DNA of 43,605 nt from Candidatus Saccharimonadota bacterium (GCA_009839685.1 VXPC01000044.1:1-43605); one strand, 5' to 3'. Shown: positions 31,348 through 40,863, counted from the first letter of the stretch. Translations and numbers: made by a program. The notes: a model not told the origin generated them from the letters alone.

Positions 31348-32799
31348 ATGTTAGAGGACGTTCTCCTGACCAAGCGGATTATTGCTTTGCTGGCCTATAT
31401 TTTCGGCTTCGCGGCCGTGCCGATATTCGCCAAAACCTTCAGCGGTGCCCTAGGCCAACTGCTCGGCATGGTCAACGACAAAAGCAAGGGTTTGATCGAC
31501 CGGCCCCGCAACAAGTTGCGGGATTTCTCAACAGGACGGCGCGAGGGAAGAAAATTAGCTAAACAGGTGCGACGTGATGAGAGGGCGGGGCCACAAAAAC
31601 CCTTGGAAAAGTTTGACCCTCGCAAAGCCAAAAGCTGGCAAGACGCTTGGAAGAATCGGCACAAGGCCCGCAACCAGCTCCAAGCGGGCTGGAACGCCTA
31701 TAAAGCCGGAGGTCGTATGCCCAACCCCCGCAGATTGTTGAGAGAAGGTGATAAGGAATACGATAAAAAAATGAAAAAGATAAATGAATCGGACGCAGCA
31801 GTAAGGGCGGCGGCGACAGGCTTATTTGGCGCGGCAGGCCGACACATGGACGAAAGGCGCGCTGTTGCCAATATCGCCGGACAAGGAGCATTTGACGCAA
31901 TGAAAGAGCGGCAGGAAAAGCTGGGCGCCAGAGCAAAAATGGCTCTGTTCGGCAACTCGATGGAAGAGTTGGAGGCAATTGTCAGAGCTAAGGAAATCAA
32001 AACCGACGCCAAGGGGGATAAATACGAGGTAGACGCCGCGACACCCGAACCACTGCACGTCAGGATGGCCGCCTTTTCTAAGCTTTGCGAAGCAGGTATG
32101 GACACAAACGTGCGCACCATCATCAGCGATGCTGTCAATGCGCAGGCAGTAAACGAGAACGACCCCCTGGTGTCAATCGTTAAAAACTCTAGAAACAACG
32201 ATGAGTTGTTCAAGGGCTTCAGAGAGAAGGCGCCTGACATTGCCAAGGGCTTGTTTGACGATGAGGGCAAGATAAAAGTTATGTCCTACCCGAAGGAAGA
32301 GGGCGAGAAAGAAGCTCGACCTATCCTGACCGCCGATGGCAAGCTCCAAGCTGGTCCCACGGTCAGATTCCTGTATGAAAACTCAGCTGAGGATATCGGC
32401 ACCAAGTGGGGAGCCAGCAGCGTTGAGCATGTCTCCAGATTGCCCGATGACTACGAAGGCAGTATTGGTGGCCGTAAAATGAACGGCCAGGAGATTAAGC
32501 AGCATATCTTAGTTAGCCAAAGCCGGGAAATATTCATGTCTCCCCAGCTGAGGCGAAAATCCAATCAGGCGACTATTGAAACGCTTGCCAAGGAGATTTA
32601 TGAGTCTGATGATTTATGGAATGCCACTGACGACCGGTATAAAACTGAAATCATAAATACATTAAATCAAAGAAATCTGATGGGCGCGGTCAGCAAACAG
32701 CGGCCGTGGAAGATTAGAACCATCAGAAAATTACCTGACCCGGAGTATGACGATGAACTGGATTCTTCATTCCTAGACAACCCCGAGGATGACAAGTAG
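31348..32799 (+). CDS. basic cytoplasmic protein with N-terminal TM, T4SS operon
   Basis: A 483-residue protein. Residues about 8-38 are hydrophobic (IIALLAYIFGFAAVPIFAKT) and probably one TM helix or hairpin; then comes a very basic stretch (about 42-140, many Lys/Arg). The rest (about 140-483) is soluble and mixed, ending with an acidic tail (DDELDSSFLDNPEDD). No known domain recognised. The position directly between the VirB6-like protein and PrgI suggests a cytoplasmic or membrane-edge part of the secretion machine. The central part (about 31700-32700) is noticeably more AT-rich than its neighbours, which may reflect faster divergence. Confidence 0.72.
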   Translation: MLEDVLLTKRIIALLAYIFGFAAVPIFAKTFSGALGQLLGMVNDKSKGLIDRPRNKLRDFSTGRREGRKLAKQVRRDERAGPQKPLEKFDPRKAKSWQDAWKNRHKARNQLQAGWNAYKAGGRMPNPRRLLREGDKEYDKKMKKINESDAAVRAAATGLFGAAGRHMDERRAVANIAGQGAFDAMKERQEKLGARAKMALFGNSMEELEAIVRAKEIKTDAKGDKYEVDAATPEPLHVRMAAFSKLCEAGMDTNVRTIISDAVNAQAVNENDPLVSIVKNSRNNDELFKGFREKAPDIAKGLFDDEGKIKVMSYPKEEGEKEARPILTADGKLQAGPTVRFLYENSAEDIGTKWGASSVEHVSRLPDDYEGSIGGRKMNGQEIKQHILVSQSREIFMSPQLRRKSNQATIETLAKEIYESDDLWNATDDRYKTEIINTLNQRNLMGAVSKQRPWKIRTIRKLPDPEYDDELDSSFLDNPEDDK

Positions 32800-32810
32800 T
32801 TAACAAAATA

Positions 32811-33599
32811 ATGGCCTCATATAAAGTTATCCAAGAAGTAGAAGCGGAAGACAAAATAATCGGCCCTTTCGCCCTTAAGCACATCATCTACGGCATGATA
32901 GCCACCGGCATAGGCGTGGCCGGCTGGTTCATGGGTGGCAAAACCTCCTATTGGCTGGCCATTCCGCTGCTGTCTCCTTTCTTTCTAATAACGGCCTTTG
33001 TCTGCCTGTCGGCTCTGCTGCGCCTCAACCAGCCGGCGGATGTCTGGCTGTTTTCCAGAATGAACTTCACGTTCCGCCCCAAAAAGAGGCTGTGGCAGCA
33101 GATCGGCGGCACCTATAGGCCGTTTATGATTACCGAGAAAACTGCCGTTACGGCAGCAGGACCGGCAAGCAGGACCGATTCGGAAGTTGAAACGATGGCC
33201 CGGGACCTGAGCAGCATTTTAGACAGCCGGGGCCGCTCAATCAGGGGCGAGACGATGCAGCCGGCAGTGGCGGCGCATGCCGACGCCTTGGACAAGGAGC
33301 ATGACGACTACCACTTGGATCTGAACCGCCATTACCACCGCCTACTGTCCGAGCACCGCGACATGCGCAAGAAGGGCGTCGATTACCACCTCAAGCGAAC
33401 CCTGAGGGCCCAACACAATCTCCAGCCCTCCCCGACCGCAAGTCCCGGCCAGTCGTTCAAAACGCAGCCCTCAAACCATTTGTCTGCTAAAATATCTGAA
33501 ATGACCGAATCCGGAGACTTGAAGGTTTCCACCTTGGAGAAGATGGTCAAAAACCTCAAATCCAAGGAGAAGCTGAAACGGAACAAGAAGCGGTCCTGA
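32811..33599 (+). CDS. PrgI-family T4SS membrane protein
   Basis: A 262-residue protein. Its N-terminal about 115 residues match the PrgI family found next to VirB4 in Gram-positive type IV secretion: EVEAEDKIIGPFALKHIIYG, two TM helices (about 23-45 and 48-70), then a LNQPADVWLFSRMNF and RPKKRLWQQ segment. The rest is a long hydrophilic, helical and basic tail (His/Arg/Lys rich), which is longer than in classical PrgI. It is probably the VirB3-like partner that recruits the VirB4 ATPase encoded downstream. Confidence 0.88.
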   Translation: MASYKVIQEVEAEDKIIGPFALKHIIYGMIATGIGVAGWFMGGKTSYWLAIPLLSPFFLITAFVCLSALLRLNQPADVWLFSRMNFTFRPKKRLWQQIGGTYRPFMITEKTAVTAAGPASRTDSEVETMARDLSSILDSRGRSIRGETMQPAVAAHADALDKEHDDYHLDLNRHYHRLLSEHRDMRKKGVDYHLKRTLRAQHNLQPSPTASPGQSFKTQPSNHLSAKISEMTESGDLKVSTLEKMVKNLKSKEKLKRNKKRS

Positions 33600-33613
33600 A
33601 CGGGAGCAAAGGG

Positions 33614-34690
33614 GTGGACGAGGAGCAGCAAACAACCGCGAAGCAAAAGAACGACTGGACGCAACTCGAAGAAGAGTTCGCCAGCCACCACGTTGGCGCC
33701 ACGCCGACCCAGTCGACCAAAAAAGTGGTCGGGAGCCGCTCTTCCAGCACCCAGGACACTTTGCTAATCGCGGAAATCAGGGACGGCGTCGTCATCTTAA
33801 AGGACGGCTCCTTCAAGGCCGTCGTCAGGGTCAGGGCCGTCAATTTCGACCTGATGAGCCAGGAGGAGCGCGAGAGCGTCGAGTACGCCTACCAAGGGTT
33901 CCTGAACTCCCTCTACTTCCCGATCCAGATCAGCATCCAGTCGCGCAAAGTGGATGCCGAAACCTACGTCAAGAAGATCCAGGCCAGCCTGAAACGGCAG
34001 AACAACATGCTGCTGTCCGTGCTCATGGAAGACTACCTCTACTTCATCGAGGATCTGATCGACAACACCGATATCATGAACAAGGATTTCTTCATCGTCA
34101 TCCCCTTCTATAACAACGAGTTCACAAAAGAGGCGGCAACGGCCGCCAGCAAGAACGTGCTCAACCGAATCCTGAACTTCAATAAAAAGAGCAATCCCGT
34201 AGTCGTGGACGAGAAAACCTTGGACAAGGCCAGGAAAGAGCTCCGCTACCGCATCCAGGCGGTAGTCGAAGGTCTGAGAGCCTGCGGCGTACAGAGCCAG
34301 CCGCTCGGCACCCAGGAACTAATAGAGATGTATTACGAGTTCTATAACCCCGAAACGACCCTCTCCCAACCGCTCAACAACTTCGATGACATGGCCACGC
34401 CTTTCGTCAGCAAAGCCGGCGAATACAACCACCACGAGCAAAGCGTCAAGGAGACCGAGGCGGTCGAAGAAAACAGGGTGCCGGCCGAGAAGGAGGCGGC
34501 AGAAACGCCGCCAGCGCCCCAAGAGCCGGCAGCCGAGCCTGAGGCAACCGCGAACGAACCGGCCGACACGCCGGCAGACAAGGAGCCGCAAGCCCTGGAA
34601 GCCGGCCAAGACGTCAATACCGACACGCCCGCGCTGGACAATCCGGCCGACATCAATCAGGAGATCGAACAGCAAGATGAAAACAAATAA
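33614..34690 (+). CDS. TraC/VirB4 N-terminal-domain-like protein
   Basis: A 358-residue protein starting at GTG 33614 with a GGGAG site. Residues about 45-240 resemble the N-terminal domain of TraC/VirB4 proteins (TLLIAEIRDGVVILKDGS, FKAVVRVRAVNFDLMS, QGFLNSLYFPIQISIQSRKV). It lacks a P-loop. Residues about 270-358 are a disordered tail rich in Glu, Pro and Ala. Together with the next gene it represents a VirB4 whose first domain is a separate protein. The stop overlaps the start of virB4 by 14 bases, so stoichiometric synthesis is likely. Confidence 0.82.
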   Translation: MDEEQQTTAKQKNDWTQLEEEFASHHVGATPTQSTKKVVGSRSSSTQDTLLIAEIRDGVVILKDGSFKAVVRVRAVNFDLMSQEERESVEYAYQGFLNSLYFPIQISIQSRKVDAETYVKKIQASLKRQNNMLLSVLMEDYLYFIEDLIDNTDIMNKDFFIVIPFYNNEFTKEAATAASKNVLNRILNFNKKSNPVVVDEKTLDKARKELRYRIQAVVEGLRACGVQSQPLGTQELIEMYYEFYNPETTLSQPLNNFDDMATPFVSKAGEYNHHEQSVKETEAVEENRVPAEKEAAETPPAPQEPAAEPEATANEPADTPADKEPQALEAGQDVNTDTPALDNPADINQEIEQQDENK

Positions 34691-36632
34691 GCAGCACCGG
34701 AAACAGTCGGCCGCGGCCAAGAAGAAGCGCCAGGAGGAACAGGCGGAGATCCAGGAAGCGTTCGAACAAGGCATAATCAGCTTGCTGGACTTTATCTCGC
34801 CGGCCAGCTTGGAGTTTTTCAGCGACCACCTCCGGCTGGGCATCCAGCCGGCCAGAACCGCTTACGCCGTCAGCTACCCGCGCGAAGTCGCCACCGGCTG
34901 GCTGGGCCGCTTGATCAGCCTGCCGGACGCCTTTGATGTCACTTTGCACATCCAGCCCGTAGATACGGCCGTCATCATGAGCAACTTGACTAAGAAATCG
35001 GCTCAGGTTCAGGCCAGCATCGATGACCGCCAAGAAAAAGGCAAGGTGCGCGATCCCGAGCTGCAAGCCAGAATCGCCGACATAGAAGAGGTGCGCGACA
35101 AGCTCCAGGTGGGTGAAGAGAAATTCTTCCGGCTCGGTTTCTATTACACTGTCTACGCCCCCAATCTGGAGGAGTTGGAAACGGCTTTCAAGCGCGTCGA
35201 TACTCTGCTGCGGCAGCAGCTGATCTCTTCCAAGATCGCCAGCGCCCAGCAAGAAGAGGCTTTCAACTCGGTCGCCCCCTTGGGTGCCGACAAGCTCAGC
35301 GTCAAGCGCAACATGAATACCGGCGCCCTGAGCACGACCTTCCCGTTCACCAGCGCCGACCTGACCCAGGATTCGGGCATCCTCTACGGCATCAACCTCC
35401 ACACTTCCGGCCTGGTCATCTTCGACCGGTTCAGTCTGGAGAACAGCAATTCCGTCGTCCTCTCCCAGGCCGGCGCCGGCAAGAGCTTCGCCGTCAAGCT
35501 GGAAGCCTTGCGGCTGATGATGCTGGGCACCGAAGTTTTGATTATCGACCCCGAAAACGAGTACCAGCGCTTAACCGAGGCCGTGGGCGGCTCCTACGTC
35601 AACCTCAGCCTGAGCAGCCCCAACCGGATTAACCCCTTCGATTTGCCGGCCGACGCGAGCGAAGACGACGGCACGGACGTGCTGCGCAACAATCTGATCA
35701 GCCTGCACGGCTTGCTCAGACTGATGCTCGGCGGCGTCCAAGCCCAGATGACGGGCGAGGGCGCCTCGCTGCGCCCCGAAGAAGAGGCCGACCTGGACAC
35801 GGCCTTAATAGAGACTTACGCCAAAGCCGGCATCACGTCGGACCCCCTCACCCACAACAGCCCGCCGCCGACCATCGCCGACCTTTACGACACCTTGTTG
35901 CATATGGGCGGCAGCGGCCCGAAACTGGCCCAGAGGTTGCGCAAGTACACCAGCGGCACCTTCGCCGGGCTGTTCAGCGAGCAAAGCAACATAAAGATCG
36001 ACAACCAGCTGGTCGTCTTCAACGTCAGGGATCTGGAAGACGAGCTCCGGCCGGTCGCCATGTACGTGGCCCTCAACTACATCTGGAACAAGGCCAAGAG
36101 CGACCTCAAACGCCGTATCCTGATCGTGGACGAGGCCTGGCAGATCATGAAATACGAGGATTCGGCCAACTTCATGTACGGGCTTGCCAAACGGGCCCGC
36201 AAGTACAACCTGGGCGTTACCAATATCACCCAAGACGTGGAGGACTTTACCTCTTCGCGCTTCGGCCGGGCGATCGTGGCCAACTCCAGCATGCAGCTGC
36301 TGCTGAAGCAGTCCTCCAGCGCCGTCGACCTGTTGGCGGACGTTTTCAAGCTGACAGCCGCCGAGAAAAAATTGCTCAACCAATTTCCGGTCGGCCAGGG
36401 TTTGTTTTTCGCTGGTCGCGACCACATCCAAATCCAGGTTTTGGCCAGCCCGACCGAGCATGAACTGATTACGACTGCCCCTGATGAGCTGGCCGCCCTT
36501 AAGGAAGCTGAAGCGAAAGAGCCGGTCCGATCCGTCGAGCCGCCGCCGCTTCCTGCCGGCGACTTGGCGCCGAGCCCGGCCGACGACAGCCGGACTATCG
36601 ACAACTTCATCAAGCCGGATCAGCCGGCCTAG
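34677..36632 (+). CDS. virB4: VirB4-family type IV secretion ATPase
   Basis: Energises assembly and substrate transfer. The 651-residue protein has a basic N-terminus, the VirB4/CagE-type region (about 30-245), Walker A SQAGAGKSF (263-271), the DPENEY motif after the first strand, Walker B ILIVDEAW (481-488) and the following ARKYNLGVTNITQDVEDF segment with the conserved Gln. The tail is proline rich. The ATG 34677 overlaps the upstream gene; longer readings would extend into that gene's low-complexity tail in another frame and are rejected. No coupling ATPase VirD4 or VirB11 is seen nearby. Confidence 0.95.
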   Translation: MKTNKQHRKQSAAAKKKRQEEQAEIQEAFEQGIISLLDFISPASLEFFSDHLRLGIQPARTAYAVSYPREVATGWLGRLISLPDAFDVTLHIQPVDTAVIMSNLTKKSAQVQASIDDRQEKGKVRDPELQARIADIEEVRDKLQVGEEKFFRLGFYYTVYAPNLEELETAFKRVDTLLRQQLISSKIASAQQEEAFNSVAPLGADKLSVKRNMNTGALSTTFPFTSADLTQDSGILYGINLHTSGLVIFDRFSLENSNSVVLSQAGAGKSFAVKLEALRLMMLGTEVLIIDPENEYQRLTEAVGGSYVNLSLSSPNRINPFDLPADASEDDGTDVLRNNLISLHGLLRLMLGGVQAQMTGEGASLRPEEEADLDTALIETYAKAGITSDPLTHNSPPPTIADLYDTLLHMGGSGPKLAQRLRKYTSGTFAGLFSEQSNIKIDNQLVVFNVRDLEDELRPVAMYVALNYIWNKAKSDLKRRILIVDEAWQIMKYEDSANFMYGLAKRARKYNLGVTNITQDVEDFTSSRFGRAIVANSSMQLLLKQSSSAVDLLADVFKLTAAEKKLLNQFPVGQGLFFAGRDHIQIQVLASPTEHELITTAPDELAALKEAEAKEPVRSVEPPPLPAGDLAPSPADDSRTIDNFIKPDQPA

Positions 36633-36642
36633 GCGTCGCAAG

Positions 36643-36651
36643 TGTTAGAAT
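36643..36651 (+). promoter_or_regulatory. extended -10 element before the 952-residue protein gene
   Basis: TGTTAGAAT is an extended -10, ending 12 bases before the ATG at 36664. The expected leader is about 5-6 bases. Confidence 0.45.
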
Positions 36652-36663
36652 AGAAGCTGAGTT

Positions 36664-39522
36664 ATGGCTGTTTTCAGAGCTGACGAAGATTCAGACAACT
36701 ACGACGACGGACTGGAAGAAGACCCTTCGGATCTCGACGGGCCGGATTATAGGGAGGGAGGCTCGGAGAGAAGCCGCCTCAACGATCAGCGGCGCAATTT
36801 TGACCGGAACGGACTGTCTTACGACCGGGGCGGCGATGCCGGCGACGAACGCCGGGCCTTGGATCAGGTTGCCAGCCAGGCGGCGGATGAAACTGACGAA
36901 CCGGCCTTTGAAGCGGATGACAGCGAGAGCGCGACGCCGCGGCGCAACAGAGGAGGCGGCCAAAACAACCGAAACGGCTTTTCTATCGGCAGTTTGCTGA
37001 AAAATAAAGGGTTCCTGATTGGTCTCGGAACCGTCTTGGGCCCGGCGCTTATCGTCGTTTTGCTAGCCTTCTTCGCCCTGCAGGCCGGCCTTACTCTGGA
37101 ACACATCAACCGGGTTTCCACCGGTCTGAGGTTCGGCGCAACCCACGGGCAACTGGCTAGACGCTTCAACCACCTGCGCCGTGAATACGTCCGCAACAGC
37201 GTGCCGACGCCCGGAAGCACCAGCTTGGCGCCCTACACCAGGACAACCCTAGGCGCCCGCTTGCTGAATGTCGCCCCGGATCAAATCTACGACCAGTTGA
37301 CCAAAGCTAAATATGAGCTGGAGTTCACCACTTTTTCCGGCGGTGCCGTTGTCACTAAAGGCCACCGGACGTTAACCAAAGCTACCACTCCCGACGGTAC
37401 GGTTATTGAAATCAAGTCCTCGGAAGAAGCGCTGAGATTCATCGACGGTGCCGGCGACATTTTCAACAAGACGGATCCGACCAGGTTCAGGGCCAACCGG
37501 GCCAGCTTTATCCTGGCTCGGCAAATCGGTATCCCGTTTTTGAGGCACCGGCTCGTCATTGACGGCCTCAGGGACGGCAGTTTGAAGAATGCCGCCCGCG
37601 GCAGTCCCAGGTACGTTGGCGATCAGATCCAAGCGGGCCTGCAGCAAACGAAATTACAGTTGGCCGGCAAACTGCCGACCATTTCAAACACGCTCAGCAG
37701 GTTTAGCCTCGACGAAGCCGCAGCGACGGCCATTAACACCGGCACTAACAACGAAGCCGTGGTAGCCAGCGTCCAGCAATCCCTAGACGGCCGCCAAGCT
37801 GCTTTGAGGGCGGCTTCCACGGCGGCGGCTTCCGTGGCGGTTATCACCTTGGCTTGCGTGGTTCGGGAGATAGGTTCCATGATCCGCGATGCCTTCAAAA
37901 TGAAAACCCGCGGAATGCAGGACAGCGCTGCGGCAGTGAAAACCACCGTCAGCCAAATCAGAGCCGGCGACATGAGCGCGGAAATCGTGTCAGACATGAC
38001 CGAGCGCTTTGAGGGCTATGCCGCTTCCGCCAATTACCAGGCGGGCGTTCAACAGCGGCCGGCGGCCGACCTCGTCGGCGTGGAAGGCGTGGACTTCTCC
38101 CAAGAATTTTCGCCGGCCGAGGTCTTCAACGGCTGGGCCGTTTTGCCGCTCGTCAACTTCAGCAACCTGCTCAGCCCCGGCAACCTGCTGGCATCGGCGG
38201 GCAATTACGTCAAAGCTCATGCCGGTGCCTTGGGTTGGCTAATCGGCAAAATAGGCTCCTTGGTCAGCGATGAAATAGGCGTGGCCGTCAGCGTGGTCAA
38301 CAAAGCCTTCGAAGAGGCTTGCGATCTGGCCCTGAACGGCGTCTTTCAGTGGACGCTGGTCGGCATAGAGGTTTTGGGAACTATCCTACTGACCATCTTC
38401 TCAGGCGGCCTCGGCGCCGGGGTCTCAGTCGGCGCCAAGCAGGCTGTCGCGGAAGTTACCAAAGTCGTGGCTAAAACCATCGCTTTGGAGTTGGGGATCG
38501 GCATAGCTTTGGATATCCTGCTCTTTGACCACCTGCTGCCAAACATGGTCAGCAACGCTTACGGCATGGACACCCTACTCTCGAGGTCCTCGCTGCCCGG
38601 CAGCGTAATAGGCTCCAGCGGCGCCTTAACAACGCTCGGCAACGCCGCTGCCGATAACCAGCCGGCGAACCATAACGGCGCCAGGAACTACGCCATTGTC
38701 GACTACGGATCCCATTACTTGAATATGGGCGAAGCTTTGGCCGGCGGCGGATCCAGCCTGCAAATCAATCAAGCCGTCGAGCAAACCCAGGCTTACCTGA
38801 CGCAGCAAAAACGAGAATACGCCGACAAAGGCCTGTTAGACAATCTTTTCGCCTTCGACAATCCCTATTCTTTAGTCTCTTCGCTGGCGGCGGCTCAAAA
38901 CGGCGGCGGCAGTTGGCAGCAGAGAGGCCAGATCTACGTCGCCGGACTTGTCAACGGCTTGGGATCGAGTCTGGACTTCACTAAGACGGCCTACGCTGCT
39001 GAAGCGGAGCAGGAGGCCTTGCAGCAGATTCTCTACCCCAGCCAAACTGCGGTAGTCGGCTTCAAGACCCCCGAAGTTGACGGCAGCGACGAGCTGTTCA
39101 TCCATGAGGCCAATACGGTTTATGTCGAGCAGAACATTGAACGCCTGCGGCAAGAGTACAGCACCTGCCTGAGCGTGACCGCCGACGAATATCTGCTGTC
39201 GCAAATCGGCGTCAAGCTTAACGAATACGGTCATGAGTATTACCCGGAGAAGTGCGAGACGGTCGATGCCCGGCGCTACAAGATGTACTATCAAGACTGC
39301 GTCATGATTGAGAACATCAGGCTGTGGGGAACTAACAGCTCCCCGATGTTCTCCAGCCACTGCGACCACCTGCTGCCGCAAGCCGACCAAGATACTTTGG
39401 GCGTGGCGATCAGCTTCAACTTAAATTTAGGCGGGCTTGACGATGGCCTAGCTCTTTCCAACCCAGCCGCTTCCGAACAAGCGCCGTCGGCCGGCGCCGC
39501 GAGAAGGAGGACGGCCGTATGA
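36664..39522 (+). CDS. large T4SS-operon membrane protein of unknown function
   Basis: A 952-residue protein. Residues 1-115 are hydrophilic, rich in Asp, Arg and Gly, and cytoplasmic (DNYDDGLEEDPSDLDGPDY). A TM helix follows (about 117-142), then a region of about 230 residues without long hydrophobic stretches, further hydrophobic helices at about 375-395, 560-590 and 605-625, and a C-terminal region with four or five Cys (STCLSV, EKCETVD, YQDCVMI, SSHCDHL) that should be extracellular. Ala- and Gly-rich helices in the middle suggest a membrane-spanning or pore part. No family recognised. It overlaps the next gene by 4 bases. The placement between VirB4 and the cell-wall enzyme suggests a core structural part of the machine. 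Confidence 0.78.
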   Translation: MAVFRADEDSDNYDDGLEEDPSDLDGPDYREGGSERSRLNDQRRNFDRNGLSYDRGGDAGDERRALDQVASQAADETDEPAFEADDSESATPRRNRGGGQNNRNGFSIGSLLKNKGFLIGLGTVLGPALIVVLLAFFALQAGLTLEHINRVSTGLRFGATHGQLARRFNHLRREYVRNSVPTPGSTSLAPYTRTTLGARLLNVAPDQIYDQLTKAKYELEFTTFSGGAVVTKGHRTLTKATTPDGTVIEIKSSEEALRFIDGAGDIFNKTDPTRFRANRASFILARQIGIPFLRHRLVIDGLRDGSLKNAARGSPRYVGDQIQAGLQQTKLQLAGKLPTISNTLSRFSLDEAAATAINTGTNNEAVVASVQQSLDGRQAALRAASTAAASVAVITLACVVREIGSMIRDAFKMKTRGMQDSAAAVKTTVSQIRAGDMSAEIVSDMTERFEGYAASANYQAGVQQRPAADLVGVEGVDFSQEFSPAEVFNGWAVLPLVNFSNLLSPGNLLASAGNYVKAHAGALGWLIGKIGSLVSDEIGVAVSVVNKAFEEACDLALNGVFQWTLVGIEVLGTILLTIFSGGLGAGVSVGAKQAVAEVTKVVAKTIALELGIGIALDILLFDHLLPNMVSNAYGMDTLLSRSSLPGSVIGSSGALTTLGNAAADNQPANHNGARNYAIVDYGSHYLNMGEALAGGGSSLQINQAVEQTQAYLTQQKREYADKGLLDNLFAFDNPYSLVSSLAAAQNGGGSWQQRGQIYVAGLVNGLGSSLDFTKTAYAAEAEQEALQQILYPSQTAVVGFKTPEVDGSDELFIHEANTVYVEQNIERLRQEYSTCLSVTADEYLLSQIGVKLNEYGHEYYPEKCETVDARRYKMYYQDCVMIENIRLWGTNSSPMFSSHCDHLLPQADQDTLGVAISFNLNLGGLDDGLALSNPAASEQAPSAGAARRRTAV

Positions 39523-40847
39523 AAAGCGCTCGAATTTTGAGAAGCAAGTTCTTTTACATGTCTCTGGCGGCTGCAGCCATAGCCGTCCTAATGATTGCCG
39601 TCTTGGTTCCAAGAAGCAGCGCCACCAGCGGTTACCAAAGGGGTTTGCAGCATCTGTACCCTTACTATATAGGCGAGGACGGCGACGATATTATCGAACT
39701 TGATAACACCTACCTAGAGCCCCTTGAGGGTGGCAGCGGCAGCGAAAAGGTGAAAAACTTCGGTACCGGCTTGCTGGGGCTGAACGAGCTTGGCGGGATG
39801 GTTTTCGGTTCCGCCCTCTATCACGCTTCCGGCTTTGATCCGGCCTTCAACCAAGACGGCCGCTGCGGCATTGCCGGCTGGGGCTGCGAGTCCGACCGCT
39901 GGCGCCGCCTGTTGCATTTCAGTGAAATATACGGCCTTGATCATCTCGAACTGCGATCCCAGTTGATCTTTATAAATTTTGAACTCAACTCGCTAAGCAG
40001 CGCCGGCAACCAGGGAGACTACCGCAATGTCTATGACGATCTGGCGGACGCCGACGATTTCACACTGTCGTCCAGTTTGTTCATGCAGAATTATCTTGGC
40101 CAAACACCTGTGGATTTAACGGACGTCGCTCAAAGTCTGTACGGCTATGAGCCGAATATAGAGTATAACGACCCCGAGCCGGTACTGATACCGGAGCCGG
40201 AGCCCGAACCCCCAACGGTAACACTTCAGCCCGACCCCGAGCCGGAACCTGAACCCCGGCCGGAACCTGAACCGGCCCCGCCCACCGGCTCGTTCAGGAT
40301 CAGCCCCGGGCAGTGTTCCGCCGGACTGTCAAGCGGCTACATAGCCACGGCCAGCGCCAGCGACCAATCCGGCAGGTATCTTGTCAGCTTAAAAACTGTC
40401 AAGTTCAAGAATCTCGAGGGCATGACCAGCACTCTAATCCACCGCTGCCTGAAAGATTCGCTGCAGAGTATGCTGGATGAATACAACGAAGGGGTTTCAG
40501 CCGAAAACAGAATCGGCGGCTGGGGTTGGCGCCCCAACGCCCGGCAAATAGAGCTGCGGGAAGCCAATTGCGGCAAGACGGAATACGATATATGGGAAAA
40601 ACCCGCTTCGGAATGCAACCCGCCGACCGCCCGGCCGGGTTATTCCGAACACCAAGACGGACTGGCAATCGATTTCTACTGCCTAGACAAGCTTCTCAGC
40701 AAGACCAACTGCGACAACTTTTATGACTGGTTGGACTGCAACGCGGCACAATACGGCCTGATTAACCTGCCGTCGGAGGCTTGGCACTGGTTCTACCCGG
40801 TGAACAAGCCTTGGCGGGTTGACGATAAGCTGGCTGAAGGTTGTTAG
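39519..40847 (+). CDS. cell-wall enzyme: degenerate lysozyme-like domain plus VanY carboxypeptidase
   Basis: A 442-residue exported protein with a signal anchor (about 12-34). Residues about 85-158 resemble the phage-tail lysozyme domain (GSALYHASGFDPAF, CGIAGWGCESDRW, ELRSQLIFINFEL), but the catalytic Glu expected before SGF is Ala103. A Glu-Pro repeat linker (about 218-272) leads to a VanY-type D,D-carboxypeptidase domain with SEHQDGLAID (His378, Asp385) and EAWHW (Glu420, His423), the zinc and catalytic residues of that family. It would cut peptidoglycan stem peptides, of its own wall or of a host's, to let the secretion apparatus through. Its ATGA start overlap with the preceding gene ties it to the operon. 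It ends 16 bases from the convergent dnaN. Confidence 0.9.
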   Translation: MKSARILRSKFFYMSLAAAAIAVLMIAVLVPRSSATSGYQRGLQHLYPYYIGEDGDDIIELDNTYLEPLEGGSGSEKVKNFGTGLLGLNELGGMVFGSALYHASGFDPAFNQDGRCGIAGWGCESDRWRRLLHFSEIYGLDHLELRSQLIFINFELNSLSSAGNQGDYRNVYDDLADADDFTLSSSLFMQNYLGQTPVDLTDVAQSLYGYEPNIEYNDPEPVLIPEPEPEPPTVTLQPDPEPEPEPRPEPEPAPPTGSFRISPGQCSAGLSSGYIATASASDQSGRYLVSLKTVKFKNLEGMTSTLIHRCLKDSLQSMLDEYNEGVSAENRIGGWGWRPNARQIELREANCGKTEYDIWEKPASECNPPTARPGYSEHQDGLAIDFYCLDKLLSKTNCDNFYDWLDCNAAQYGLINLPSEAWHWFYPVNKPWRVDDKLAEGC

Positions 40848-40863
40848 CCGGGAGAGATCGGAC

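Noticed and set aside
34386-34676. Upstream extension of virB4 by about 97 codons
   Set aside because: It is an Arg/Pro/Lys-rich out-of-frame reading of the preceding gene's low-complexity tail. The family start fits ATG 34677.
40160-40290. Short GAGCCG/GAACC-type repeats
   Set aside because: They encode the Glu-Pro linker of the VanY protein and are not a DNA-level repeat or CRISPR array.
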